64,000 nucleotides of DNA, from contig JAFKAC010000005.1 in NCBI GenBank assembly GCA_025766275.1, positions 868,001 to 932,000 of the forward strand. The letters run 5' to 3'. Source of the stretch: Lactarius indigo. Taxonomy: Eukaryota; Basidiomycota; Agaricomycetes; Russulales; Russulaceae. A model generated the notes under the pieces. That model made no database searches. It was not told where the DNA came from and worked only from the letters and a program-made list of their open reading frames with translations. The position numbers and the translations under genes are program-made. This document shows positions 24,516-36,200 of the stretch, piece after piece; within the stretch, counting starts at the first letter, position 1, and the number at the start of each line of letters is the position of its first letter.

Positions 24516-26007
24516 TGATTGTTGCGATCAAAGCGGGGGGTATCTTTAGCGAACACCATCGCAAGCCAAAGCCGCGGGTAGAAGGTATGTACGTCATCCA
24601 TCTCCGACGTGTCTCTGTCCATTACAGTCATCAAACTCTTCATCGGCGACGACTCGGCCGACTTGCCCTCTTCCAATGTCGACGTACCATGGACGATCAA
24701 GAATAAGTATTATTCCGCGGACGTGAACTTTCATCTCGTGGAATACACCTACTGAGACCTTCAATTGGCCCGTCGTGTTCCTGCCATCATTTTCGTCTGG
24801 ACTCGCGGTCAGGTGATCCTCCCGTCAGCATTTTGTCTGACTGCCCCCCTCATTTTATCATTCGCCAGCCCTATGCAGAACAGGTCTTCGGGTTGCACAA
24901 GGCGCTCACTTCGAATCCAAGGTCGCCCTCGCGCCACGACGACCCCTAGTGGTGCCGGACTCGTTCCTTGCCGATCACGGTTTCGGGTACATAGGCGGCG
25001 AACGCACCCGTCACCTCAAAAGTGACGACGACCGCCCTGACACGGTCACAGACACAGGCACGGTCGAGGATGACGAAGACCCCGTCCCGGGTCTCCTGCG
25101 CATCACCGACGCGCTCAGCACTATCATGTGGCCCTCTATGGTTCGTCGTGGGCATGACGATGGCGACTGCGTTCGCAAGGGCCAGGCAGCGCCCTTCGAC
25201 TTTGACGCCCTGCACACGAATGAGGAAGGGGAGGAGGAGACCCTTGCGGCGTTCATGGAGGTCGACGCCGCGGATTCTGGCGCCACGCTAATCCGCACGA
25301 TCCGCACGCAGAGGGAAATGGCCACGCTCGAGCGGTGGCTGGTCGAGGGCGAGGAAATGCACGAGTCCGAGCTCGCTGAGCCCCGATTGGCATCGATGAC
25401 GACGGCGACGTACCCCGGGTTTCCCGCTGTGCGCGCCACGAGCGGGTATCCGTGGTTGTAGCGCGATAGCAGCACAGCGCAGCGTGGTGGCGTGACACCC
25501 GGATTCGACGACGACTTTTCGGCATTCGTCTCCCCGCCAGCAGTTTCCGTCAGCCCTGCCGTTGCCACTGCGGGGGTATGCGTATGCGACTGCGTCTGCG
25601 TCCGAGTTCACCCTCGCTGCCACCCGTACGCATGGGCTTCTCGATATCGCCTCGCCGTCCCGATGCTCCTGCCCTCACACACCGGTAGCTCCTCCTACCG
25701 TCGACGATCTCGCGGGTTAGGAGGCGCCGGACGATCGCCGTTCTTTTTCTCGCCCGAACACGAGTTCGAGGATGCCGATGCGGACGCACGTACGCCCGTT
25801 GGCCGGGGTGAGCGGGTCGGTCTGACTGACGCCCGTGCCGCGTTTGATCTGGCAGACACCCTGGCCTCGCTGCAAACTATGCGGGAGGACGTTTTCATGT
25901 GATCGAGGATGAAGCACAGCGTAGGGCGGCGACCGCGCGTTTTGCGTCTGAGTTTGTCTTCCAGCAAATGGGCGTGGATGGGGGCAAGGGAGAGGGAACA
26001 AAGGGCT
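24516..26007 (+). pseudogene. Broken alpha/gamma-adaptin-binding protein p34 (AAGAB/Irc6-like)
   Basis: The family chaperones clathrin-adaptor subunits during AP1/AP2 assembly. Conserved blocks occur in order on one strand: VPWTIKNKYYSADVNFHLV (~24690-24740), VPAIIFVWTRGQ (~24777-24812), after an intron PYAEQVFGLHKALTSNP (24869-), KVALAPRRPLVVPDSFLADH and GFGYIGGE (~24916-25000), GLLRITDALSTIMWPSMVR (~25093-25149), TPGFDDDFSAFVS (~25495-25533), FDLADTLASLQTMREDVF (~25843-25897) and HVIEDEAQRRAATARFASEF (~25899-25958). Between them lie an in-frame TGA (24753), a one-base break after ALTSNP, an in-frame TAG (25459) and another break after REDVF. No single intron arrangement I tried removes them. 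The 5' end is uncertain; a first exon beginning at 24516 joined over a 43-nt intron is one option. Either a genuine pseudogene or, since other genes here show apparent base errors, a damaged consensus of a real gene. Confidence 0.68.
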
Positions 26008-26137
26008 AAAACATACTCTTACACCGTATAATAGGATTATCTTGGGGGTGATCTCAGAGAATAAAACGTCTTTTTGGAGATTGATACAATTCGTCATACA
26101 TACACGCTCGCTTCACTTCACACAATAAGCTCAGTAC

Positions 26138-27831
26138 CTAAGGCGCACCCTCAGCTTCATCGGCGTCATCCTCCTCCCGAGTACCTCGACCAGTTTCATC
26201 TCTTATCCCTTCCTCGGAAAAGTTCAGGATTCCCCCCATGTCCAATGCCTTGACGGCGTTCTCCGCGATACTGACTGGCATGTTCCCGAGGACCTTGTTC
26301 ACGACCGCGAGATCATTTGTCTTGAGAGCCTCTTGTAGGTCCTCTGGGAGCCCGCAGAAAAGGTCCCAGCGCATCTGCAAAGCCTTGCGAACTTCCTCGA
26401 TGTCCATTCCCTCGGTTCCTGGTCCCTCAAGTACCAGGTGCTCTGGTGGAGGGCCGTCTGGCACGTTGAACGAGATGACAGTGTCCGGGTTCTCAGCTAC
26501 AAGTTGGATCTGCTCTTCGCCCCCGGCAACAGCTTCCGCTTCTTCTTGCTTGGCGATTTCGACGCGCTTAACGATGTGACCGTAGGTGTCCTCGACGTCT
26601 TTGCGGAAGATAGCTTGTGCGTTCTCACCTCCAGCCGCCATGCTGCGTCGACAGCTTCGTCAGCACGAAAGGGAACGAGTGTGCGGAAGTAAAAAATGTA
26701 CCGTTTAAAGAACAGCTGCACGCCGTCCTTTCCGAGCTTTTCGCCGTATTGTAACACCAAACTCTGATGCACACATTGTTTCGCATATTTTGCTTTGCCG
26801 TCTCGCTGACCCCTGAATGCAGCGACGAGAAGTGCATCCGAAGCGCCGGCCACCACAACCTCGCGATGACTCTGGATGAACAACCAGAGCTTTTCGAAGT
26901 CCCAGAGGGGGAGCTTTGCGAACTCCTCCAAGGAAGGCGTCATGTGTGGAAGAGCAGCTTCGTCATCATCGTCATCGTCCGGAGCTAGCGCTGTCGACGT
27001 CGATGCGGACGGTGGAGAAGATGTGGACGGCGAGTTGAGCACTTCGATGTGAGTGGTCTTGGAGGTGCCCTTCGACTTTGCCTTGTTTATCACCGGGGCC
27101 GGTTCGGGTTTTGCGGGAACGTACTGTGGAGAGAGTTGAAAGGGTTTCCGAGAACGAAGAAAGATTATTTACCTTGGATTCAAAGCCCTCGTGGAGATCG
27201 TCCATCGTGATGTGCTTGGACTTCTCCTTCAGGAGCGTGTCTCTCTCTTTCCTACGTTCCTCAGTGATACTGCTCAACTTGTTCGTGTGGAAATCGAGTC
27301 GCTCTTCGAGCAACGTGTCGAGTTTTGATGTGTCCGACCCGGCATTTTCCTGTGCCTCTTTCGCGATAGTTCGGAGGAGAGTAAGTATCATCTCGTCGTA
27401 CGGGATAGCTTTGGCGGCATTGGTGGATGGCGCTTCGGGTGATGGATTCGTACTCAAGCGGTCTACCTCGGACGAGAAGTACGGCGAGCCCGACTGAGCG
27501 AGCTTGGGCTGAATGGCGCGAAGACGAGCGAGGAGGACATCGTTACAAGCGACCTCAGCCCCGAGCTGTTCGATGCGATGATTTCGAACCTCCCGCTTCT
27601 CGTGTATGTCGCGTTGCTTCCACCTACGGCATGATGAGATGTAAACATCGATTTCCAAGACAAGGATGGGAGAGGAAACGGACCGAATGAGAGATTTTTT
27701 GTCGACGTTGGGGTGACCTTCAATATCGGAGTCGTCAGAGACCTGTAAGGAGGATCGTAGTATAATATTCAGAGAGAAAAAGGGGACGGACGAACCTCGA
27801 GTTGATCCCACTTTGAATAATTCAAGGGCAT
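26138..27831 (-). CDS. CDC37: Hsp90 co-chaperone Cdc37
   Basis: Kinase-specific Hsp90 co-chaperone of the cytosol that delivers protein kinases to Hsp90. Five exons: 27796-27831, 27684-27742, 27173-27623, 26702-27123 and 26138-26642; 1,473 nt, 490 aa. The start is fixed by the family signature MPLNYSKWDQLE followed, after the first intron, by VSDDSDIEGHPNVDKKSLIRWKQ; the Ser in SDDSD is the position phosphorylated by CK2 in the family. Then a coiled-coil segment (RDIHEKREVRNHRIEQLGAE), the Hsp90-binding middle domain (FAKLPLWDFEKLWLFIQSHR, DALLVAAFRGQRDGKAKYAK) and the C-terminal helical domain (RKDVEDTYGHIVKRVEI ... LPEDLQEALKTNDLAVVNKV). A Ser/Pro and Asp-rich linker at about residues 200-240 separates the N and middle domains. 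No lesions were seen. Confidence 0.97.
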
Positions 27832-27966
27832 AGTTGGTGAGCTGCGCAGGCGCCGTTATCAAATCTATCCTGACGCGGTCTCTCTCCGTCATGTGCTCTC
27901 TGCTTTGAGGCGCTTACAAGAAGAACACTCAAGCGCAGCTCAAGTCCATTGAAGCTTTTTTTCTAT

Positions 27967-28490
27967 CATACGAGTGTCGCTAGCATACTAGCCGTACGCC
28001 GTACTTTACAACGCAAAGCAGAAACCAGAGACTCGGCGAGACACGAAAGAAGTTTAGAACGCACACCCGCCCTGTTCAGAACTGCATTGGCCTTCTGTAC
28101 CCTCACCACCGACGGAGCGTCGTGATGCACAGCAACAAGCCTCCAGCCCGCCTGGTCGAGCAAGCTGCGCAAAGCCGTGATCGTGCGTACTTGCCCGCTG
28201 AGGAGGTCCAACATCTGTGACACGTCAGCCGTCAGCACCAAGTGAACTCTCCGTAGTATCTGTGGCATGTGCCATCGAGCCTGTGCAACCCCGCAGAGGC
28301 TTTTTGGGAACGAAGAGCTTCGCGCCAGGATCGCAGGCGCACGCTATCAGCTCACCAGCTGTCCGCAAATTCTTCAAGATTGTGACGCAGGATTCGTCTG
28401 CCCAGTCGATGAGCACTCCCGCACACAAGGAAGACTGTGACGTCTCCCTCCCGGGTCGAGTTTCGGCTCTCGTCTCTGGTAAATAATGCG
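27967..28490 (-). pseudogene. C-terminal fragment of a fungal O-methyltransferase
   Basis: Two neighbouring pieces on the - strand match the end of plant/fungal SAM-dependent O-methyltransferases: VLIDWADESCVTILKNLR (~28415-28360), corresponding to the catalytic HDW-D-E-C-V-ILKNLR block but with Ile in place of the catalytic His, and MLDLLSGQVRTITALRSLL with DQAGWRLVAVHH (~28213-28110), the usual C-terminal block. The N-terminal dimerisation part and the Gly-rich SAM loop are absent upstream, where 28,500-29,600 shows no matching sequence. The final stop is not where the family ends. Introns between the pieces cannot be fixed. Most likely a truncated relic; a short gene model is possible but would lack SAM binding. 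Confidence 0.45.
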
Positions 28491-29606
28491 ACGGACCTTG
28501 AGTACTGCGTGAAATAATGCATTGAAGTATCACTAGCGATCACGTGATCACAGCCTGACTAGCCATCGGTCAAAGCCGAACAGGTGCCCGCACGGTACCG
28601 ACAAAATTCGTGTGAAATAGATTTGATCATGCGTTGGCACATCGCCAAACTTTATTCCCGATTTATTGCCTTTCTCAGCCCTGCACGGTTCTAATTCGGT
28701 ATTCGATATTCAATAACGAGGCAGTTCCGAACCAGAAGGTCCGGACAAGAACCGACCGAATTCTCGTCACCCCAAGAGGCCGCGTACTCAAGCCTACTGA
28801 ATAAGAATGTCGAACTTCCTCGGGTGCTATTACTGCATTGATCATTCCTCCGGTGAGAAAAATGTGGCCAAACTCGCACAATGGCTCGGATAGCGGGACG
28901 AATGTTGAAATTCGCATGTGCGGTGTCTTCGTGCCTGTGTACGTATCTGTGCTGTTACTTGTTGCATCGCCAGTCTAGGCACGAGCGCATGGAGCCGTAA
29001 ATACAAGACTCGATGCCGTTCACATTGGTATCACCCTGCATCAAGAGCTGGAGCTTGCACTCGGCGTTTCACACAGTTTCTCGCCCTTTGACGCCCACGC
29101 CCGAACGAACATTCCGTCTGGGGCCCTTCCCGATTCGATTACTCGAATGAGATATGGCTCCCTTCCATAGAATGGAAGCGTTCAGAAGCATGAGATGCAA
29201 AACAGAGCAGGGTATATTAGTGTTAGAATTATTCAACTAGGATATATCCAACAGGATGTGATGGTGGTGCAAGAGTGCGTTACGCAACGTGGAGAGAAAA
29301 CGTGAGACAACTATAACAACACGAAACTTAAACGATGGGCGGTCACAGACAAAACGCAATTTCTATACAGAGCAAAAGTCCGTGGGGTGGCAGGGAAAAA
29401 TTTACCAATTGTACGTACGGGCACTCCATTGTTGTGAGAATCCTTTGGACCTTCAGCCGAGCATCGTACCTGGCCCCTCCGACTAGCATCTCATCGCCCC
29501 CGATCGTGCGCTGGGTCCACTTTACCCCCGATAGGAAATGTGAGTAATACATGGAACTAGGCGGAAATGGAAGAAGGATGCGAACATTCATCACGCCGCA
29601 ACGGAA
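28491..29606. other. Intergenic region, no gene seen
   Basis: About 1.1 kb between the methyltransferase relic and the stop of the homeobox gene. Short frames only (for example 28675-28917, - strand, 80 codons), without motifs. No RNA gene or repeat recognised. Confidence 0.4.
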
Positions 29607-31938
29607 TCATTGCGGATGGTAGCCGGGGCCCGACCCACTGGACGGAGTTGGGGTGCCCCGGTCCTGGTGGCTTCCGGAGAAGTACTGTTGATGTTGCTGC
29701 TGCTGGGTGTAGTATCCGTGACTGCCACCACCTGGTAGTGGTCCGTGCGACGACATGTACGTTGGGTTGTGCTGGTTGTTTATCGAATAACCTGGTTGGT
29801 GATGTGTCGACATGGATGCCGGTGTAGGAAACGTGTAGCCAGCACCAGTCCCGCCCGGTTGTGGATAATTCCCTACCACAGATGACGAGCGCCCACTTCC
29901 GTAGCCATTCTCTAGGACGTTACGCTGACTGGAAGGTGTGTAGTATGGGTCAGACCCAATCGGGCCCGATCCAGAGTGGGGGATAGATTGAAGGGAAAGT
30001 GGGTGGTACAATTGCAGACTGTCGGTCGGCATAGATGCCCGCCGAAGTAGTGTGCCCGTAGAAACGCCGGAGTGAGCCACTCCACTGCGTTGCGATGGAA
30101 GGGGGTGGGTTGTCGCTGGACCAGATGATGGACGATGCACGGGTGCGAGTATCCTTCGGCGAGCCTGGCAAGTTTCAATCATGTTAGGGCGGTTAAATGC
30201 GCTGGTTAAGTCTGACCTACATTGATCATCCAGTTGGAAACCTGACTCATGCTCAAGCCAGTGGCAGCACAAAGTTGCTTCTTCTCGTCCTCGCTCGGGT
30301 AAGGGTGATCAGAATGACGATGCAACCAATCCTTCAAAAAGTCTGTGGTAGGTTTGGGTAACTTTCCGCGCTTTTTCTGAGGGCGATCGACAAGTGACGA
30401 CGGCGCTGGTGGTGCCGGCGGGGTCCGAGACGGCGATGGTACCGGGCCGTTGGCAGAAGCGGAAGGAAGGAGGATATCAGAGGACGAAAAGTTCCATTCT
30501 TCCTTTGCTGTCTCTGAGGTAGATGACTGAGTGTAGGATGCTCTACGCTCCCCCTGGCCAGAAATACGCGCGACACTCCCGTACATTGGGGCTTGATTAG
30601 TGGGAGGAAATGTGTATGAGCTACTGAGGGAGGAGTGGCGCAGACTGTCGTCGTATTTTAAATGTGCACTCGCGCTAGGTATGGGCCCGGGTGTAGAACT
30701 TGGCCGCACAATTCCCGGAAGCGATGCCGCTTGACTCGTGGCTGTGCTCCAAGATTCTGAATCAGAAAATTGCAGAGACGGCAATTGGGCGCGAGGTAGA
30801 GTGTAATCTGCTGTGAGGGGAGAGCCAAAACTCGACGTGGGGAATGACGGAGAAGTGGACGATGAGGTGGCGGTGCCCGAACTGGACAGTGTCGCCGCGC
30901 TAGGAAGGGAGGCGTGGTCGTGGTAGGATAGATTGAGTTGGGTGTCGGCTGCGAGCTTCGGTCTAACAGATGACTTGTCGTCAGAGTCGACGGATGACTG
31001 GGGGGGGAACTGATAAGACGACAAAGAGGATGGTGTATGCGTGGCCGATGATAGCCCTCGAGCGGCGGGAGGGAGCCGACTACGGTAATTTAGCTCCGAA
31101 GAGAGTGTCGGTAGGGAAGCCCGGCGGTTGTCTGCGCCGTGACGGAATGGGTCTTCAAATGTGGAAAAGATGGAAGGTAGCTGAATACGCGGACTGCCTG
31201 AGACGATAGAGGGGTGCTCTCCAACGTTTGTGGGAGCGCTTTCGCCTTCCCAATGAGGGCTATCCAACGAGAGTTCGGTGGGACGAGCGCGCTTTGGCTG
31301 CGGAGATTGTGCAGGGGAAGCAGGGCGCTTGTCAGGCCGAGGGGAGGACTCAGAGTCCGCAGAGGTGACGGATGACATGCTCGAGCTGTTAAAGTAGTCA
31401 CAGTCGAGGTCGGGGGAGCTGTGAACGGCATCAGAAACTTGAATGGTAAAGTCACGGAGAGAAGGGTGGGAGGGGATTGAGGTACCGACCTTGTGACAGC
31501 CGGGGATACCGAGGTAGAAGGAGGGTATGCGGGGACCGCAGGTGCAAATGCAGAAAAGGCGGTCGAGCCGCTCTCTGGCGTACGGCCGGGTTGAGAGAAC
31601 TTGCTATAAAGTCAATCAGCAACAATGTTGACGGGCATCAGCGCCGATCTAACGCATGGGAAAATGAGGAGTGATGGATCGTGGCGAGAGGACGATCCAG
31701 CCCAGGGTAAGTGAGAGCGGAGAGTGGCTTCCGTCCATCGAATGACACTCTCTCGTGGCTGTTTGACAGGTGACAGACGCAAGAACCCGAAAACGAAAGC
31801 GAGAGGGAAAAAAAAAAAGAAAAGAAAAGAAAAAGGGATAGCGCTGATGACATACTCGGTTGTGTCAAAGGGGAGCGATCCTACGCTGTTGTAAGAGTTG
31901 ACAAAAGTATTCTGACTCTCAACCTTGGTCTCAGTCAT
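29607..31938 (-). CDS. TALE/KN-type homeobox transcription factor
   Basis: Nuclear DNA-binding regulator, 650 aa from four exons: 31856-31938, 31490-31603, 30221-31418 and 29607-30164 (1,953 nt, in frame). The start is MTETKVESQNTF at 31938; an internal ATG at 31378 is possible, but the upstream exons join in frame. A long disordered Ser/Pro-rich N-terminal half contains a basic RPDKRPASPAQSPQPKRARP patch. The homeodomain lies near residues 410-470: KKRGKLPKPTTDFLKDWLHR, HSDHPYPSEDEKKQLCAATG, LSMSQVSNWMIN joined across an intron to ARRRILAP, with the helix 3 W-x-N-A-R-R-R and the three-residue TALE extension (HPYP). The C-terminus is rich in Gly, Tyr and His with a short Gln run. Homeobox genes of this kind regulate fruiting and hyphal development in mushrooms; the specific target is unknown. 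The first intron, about 252 nt, is unusually long for this window. Confidence 0.93.
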
Positions 31939-33283
31939 GGAGGCAGGAGGGAAGCGCGGAGGGAAGGAGAATCAAGAATTCAAGCAGATCGAAACTGGAT
32001 GAGACGCAGCGATTTATATAGGCGTCGCACGCTTCTTGGGAACGGAGATGATGGTCGGCGATGCCGCGATGCTCATAAAGAAGGCCAGGCCATCGAGGCA
32101 AAACAGGTCGCCTCTCCAGGGAGCTGGCCGCACAAGATTCAAGTCGAATCAGGTTCCATTGATCCCGGCTTCTCGAGGGCATAATTACGCGAACGACTTA
32201 CCTCCGCCTGCTTCCTGGTTTCCCCCTGTTTTTCTTTTTTGCAATCCCCCACAACGCCCAGGCCAACAAACAGTACAGCGCTCAGCTAGTTCCCGCCCTG
32301 CCCTCCATGTTCATCATCTTTCCCTTGAAGGCGCTTAAATTTATCCCGTCTTGCGACCATTTTATTTAATCCTTTATTCCTGTGGACTCTGGCCATTTGC
32401 CCGGGATCAGATCGGGTACCTTTCTCACGAGTTTTCTGTGTCGAATCTCGAAGCGGTTTTGGTTTTGGGAACGTTTGGCTGGGCCTCTCCGGTGGGTGAT
32501 GGTGATCGCCACCGTCGCCACCATAGCCCTTGATCTACCGCTGTCCCCCATTGCTGTTTAATGGCCGGGGAGTGAAAAATCAGTCAGCTGCGTGTACTGT
32601 TCACGGTGTGGATTTCCCTGGTCATCGCGAACATGATTGCGACTCGGACCAAGGAAGAAGAACGGATGCGAACGAAGGTCATCCAAATTTGGCTACATGA
32701 AAGGGCTCGCTTACGGAACTTTTGTCGAACATTCCATAACTGCTAAATCGAGGACACTTAGCTTAATTAAATCAGGGCACTTCCACCTGGGCGTCGCGGA
32801 GTTCTGCCGGCAAGGCGCACATTCCGGGGATTACATCACCGCTCCTAGCATAATTTACCTGGACCCGACGCTCAGGCCTCCACCATCAGCACCGCCGTTC
32901 CCTCTGCGAGCGTTTTCCCCACCATTGATTCATGGGCACAGGTATTCACCTCGTGTTGATCATCACTTTATAAACGCAAGCAGTGCGATCATTGCCATCA
33001 CATTCAACCCCTTTGCGCGCTTAGATAATGCCGTACCTTCGCGACTCGTTGCCTGCATTGTGCCCATATCCAGCTTTACTCATGACCACATGTTAGGGTA
33101 CCATCACGTTTGGAAGCACACGCTATGAATGTAAATTACCAAATAAGATTGTCTCATTGTAGATCACACTCACACAACAACAAACGACGCTAATATTCCT
33201 TGTCCCTGCCTGCCGGAAGGTGGCGGACAACCTCCGACTGACTATGCCCTCCTAGTCAACACAGCCGGCTTCCCTCCGCAACC
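31939..33283. other. Intergenic region upstream of the homeobox gene
   Basis: About 1.3 kb holding the homeobox promoter and the CDC11 3' region. A pyrimidine-rich stretch (tttccccctgtttttcttttttgc, ~32220-32243) lies within it. A 163-codon + frame at 32637-33128 has no family resemblance and no coding-like neighbours, so I do not call it. Confidence 0.4.
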
Positions 33284-36200
33284 TTATCCCTTGGCTCGTG
33301 CGACGCCTTCGAGGAGTTTTTCAGCCTTTTCTCTCTCTTTTCGGCTAACAACAACTCCATCTAACATGCGCACTTTTGAGCAAGCCCGCATGACCAACCC
33401 ACGATACGTGAGACGACCGATATAAGCCTCATCTGGGAGGTCTCGCCGGAATTTTGCGTCCAGCTCGTGCCACGCCAGCGTCGGGGCGATACCGGTTGTT
33501 CCGTCACGGGGATTGCCCCTGTTCCCACCCCTGATAGACGTTCCGGCTCCTTTCTGACCCAATTCCGGACCCGAGGGTTTGCTGGCGCTTTCGCCGCGAT
33601 GTTCCCCACTTGCACGGTGTGAGGGCTCAGATGGCTGAAGTGCCCCAGGCACATCTTTTACGAGTAGCGGCAAGTACCACCCTAGAGTGCATGGGTTCAT
33701 CCTGGTGGAATACTGGAAGGTAAGCGAAAGGAACCCGAATGACGGTGGGAAGACGACAGGTGAAATGCGTATGAGAATGGGAAAAATAATATATCTGATC
33801 GAGGATCCCCAATAAAGGGAGAAACGGGATCAAATAAAGCGAGGAAGGGGAAATTGCAGATTACGCGATAAGCCAGCGAATAACGCGTACCTGAAGTCAA
33901 CCATTTCCACGTCGGGGCAGCCCCTCAAGACTTTGATTATGCCTTTCGTGCCTTTGAGCCTTGAGCCGATAATGGTGAGTTTGTTGAGCCTATGTAGGCC
34001 CTCCAGAGGCTTCACATCTTCGAAAAAGTTGTAATTGAGGTTTAGCACTCGTAGGTTGGGCACGAGCGTGGAAAAATTTGCGGGGAGCTTTGACAGCCGG
34101 CAGGCGGCAATCTCGAGGTAAATCAGATTGTAGCATGGTTCGGAAATAAAATGAGCTGGCAGAGCGTTGCCTGTTTATGGTGCCGTCAATTAAAAATTGG
34201 CATTATATGTCGCCATTCGGAGGGAAACCAATTCACTAACCCGATAAATATAACCGCTTCGCGTCTCGTACGTCGCGAATTGAGAGAGATCTATCTGAAT
34301 AGGGTCGTCGGTTCGCAGAAGAGCTAAGGACAGGACTCACAGGCTGTTCCCTCCTTGGTTACGTAGACTCAAACTTTCGAGTCTAACAAGCCGATCCGCT
34401 TTCGTTATCTCAGTGAGCGAGTTGTTGTCGATGTAAAGCACTCGTAGGCTCGGAAAATGGCTGGAATCGAGACGTTTCAAGCGGTTGGCGCTGAGACGCA
34501 ATATGCGCAATCTAGGCAGGATGCCGTGAAGTTCGGGCTCATCAAGGGAGTTGTTGTCTAGATCAAACAACAATGAAAAATTAGCAAATGCGGTGGAGAG
34601 ATTAGCGCAAGGCGACGACGCATGAGAAAATTGCATTGCCTGGAAAGAATAATAGCAGAGTCTGCCATAAACAGGGCATCGTGTGGAGCCGTGGCGAAAG
34701 GCCGGCATTGGGGAGATCTCATCACCGATGCACCTGGTCTTCCAACGGTCCATGAAGGCACAAGCACTTACCTAGATTGAGAACAACCAAAGAGGGCAGA
34801 AGATGTAGACCAGCAACCCGTTGGATCCGATTTTGGCTCACGTTCAGAGCCTCGAGTGTTGGCCTGCGGGAGGAGCATCGTGGGTAAAGAATGGAATAAA
34901 GCCATGCGGAAACCGTGGCGGGGTAAGTGACAAGGATGTGACAACGGGGACATGAAACGGTAAGTTAGCAAGGCAATCCCCGAGTAGAGACGATACGGGA
35001 AGAAGGCGCACCAGGAACATTGCGTGAAATCCATATTAGCAATGTGATTTCTCTGGAGACTAAGCTTGACTAGGCAATCCATGTGCTGCAAGCCGTCAAG
35101 GGATTTGATGTGGTTCCCGTCCGCACGTAGTTCACGCAGATGCCGAAGGCACTCCAGTTCTAGACGTAAAATGCATCGGCTTCGATCAGGATAAGGCGGC
35201 GCATCAGTAACTTACGGCTCAAGCTTTCGATGTTGTTGTAACTGATGTCAAGGTTTTCCAAGCCGACGAGATGTCTGAAGGAGGTCGCGCTCGTCAAGCT
35301 ACCGTCACACAAGATCAGCAAGTCATTAGCAACAGTGGGTCCTGTTCCGTCCGGGTGAGCACGAACCTATTGCGAGACACAGCTAGGGACCTGACCGTAG
35401 CGGGAACCCCGCTTAGCCATGCTAACTGGTTGGAATCGCTGTTCCCATGTTAGCTAACATTGTCAAGCTTAGCCCCGTCACGTCTGACCTACATTATCAG
35501 TGTACGAAGCTGAGGTAAAAATTCATTTAGCCTGGCAACACTCTCGATATTCTTGTTCGATAAATCAATAGAGCTCAATCCTTCCCAATAAGGTTCGAAC
35601 GGCTGCATGTCCGTGATAACTCGAACGAGCATGTCATGAGCAATTCCGAACGATGCCTCCGTCAAGAAAGTCGCATTCGCCAGTTTCCCCGCTCCGGTTG
35701 CAGTTACGTTGGATGATATTGGGTGCTGAGGTCCTACAGGTGCGCACCGTACAAGATCCGATGCTGGGATCTCCGTATCAGAGGCATCTTCCACACTGAG
35801 GTCGTGATCACTGCCGAGAAATGAGCTGCCGGTGGGTATGTGTACGGAGTCGATGGGTCTTGACGGCAGATTATCGTCGACACCTACGAATGTAGAGACC
35901 GTTAGGCGCAATATAAAACCCCGAAGCTCACTTATTCGTACCCGTACTGTGAAGGCCATCCAACATCTCACCAATGCGCTTTGAGCGGACAGAAGGCACA
36001 AAGCTCGGTTCTCCAACAGGGACCTTGGATGTCAAGTCAATGTCGCTGCTGCTGTCTTGGTTTGTCCCTCGTCCGAGACCCCTGATGGGCCCTTCTCTCT
36101 TACCATCAGAGAAGCTGACAGATCGTCGGTGGCCAGGCTTGCTTGTGGGAGTACGGTAATTACTAGCAAGGGGATCAACCAATGATACGGCGGGACTCGG

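Noticed and set aside
25011..25623. Long - strand frames opposite the p34-like gene
   Set aside because: They are shadows in GC-rich sequence (Arg/Ser/Ala-rich), while the + strand holds recognisable family blocks.
32637..33128. 163-codon + strand frame upstream of the homeobox gene
   Set aside because: Composition is random-looking and no conserved block is seen.
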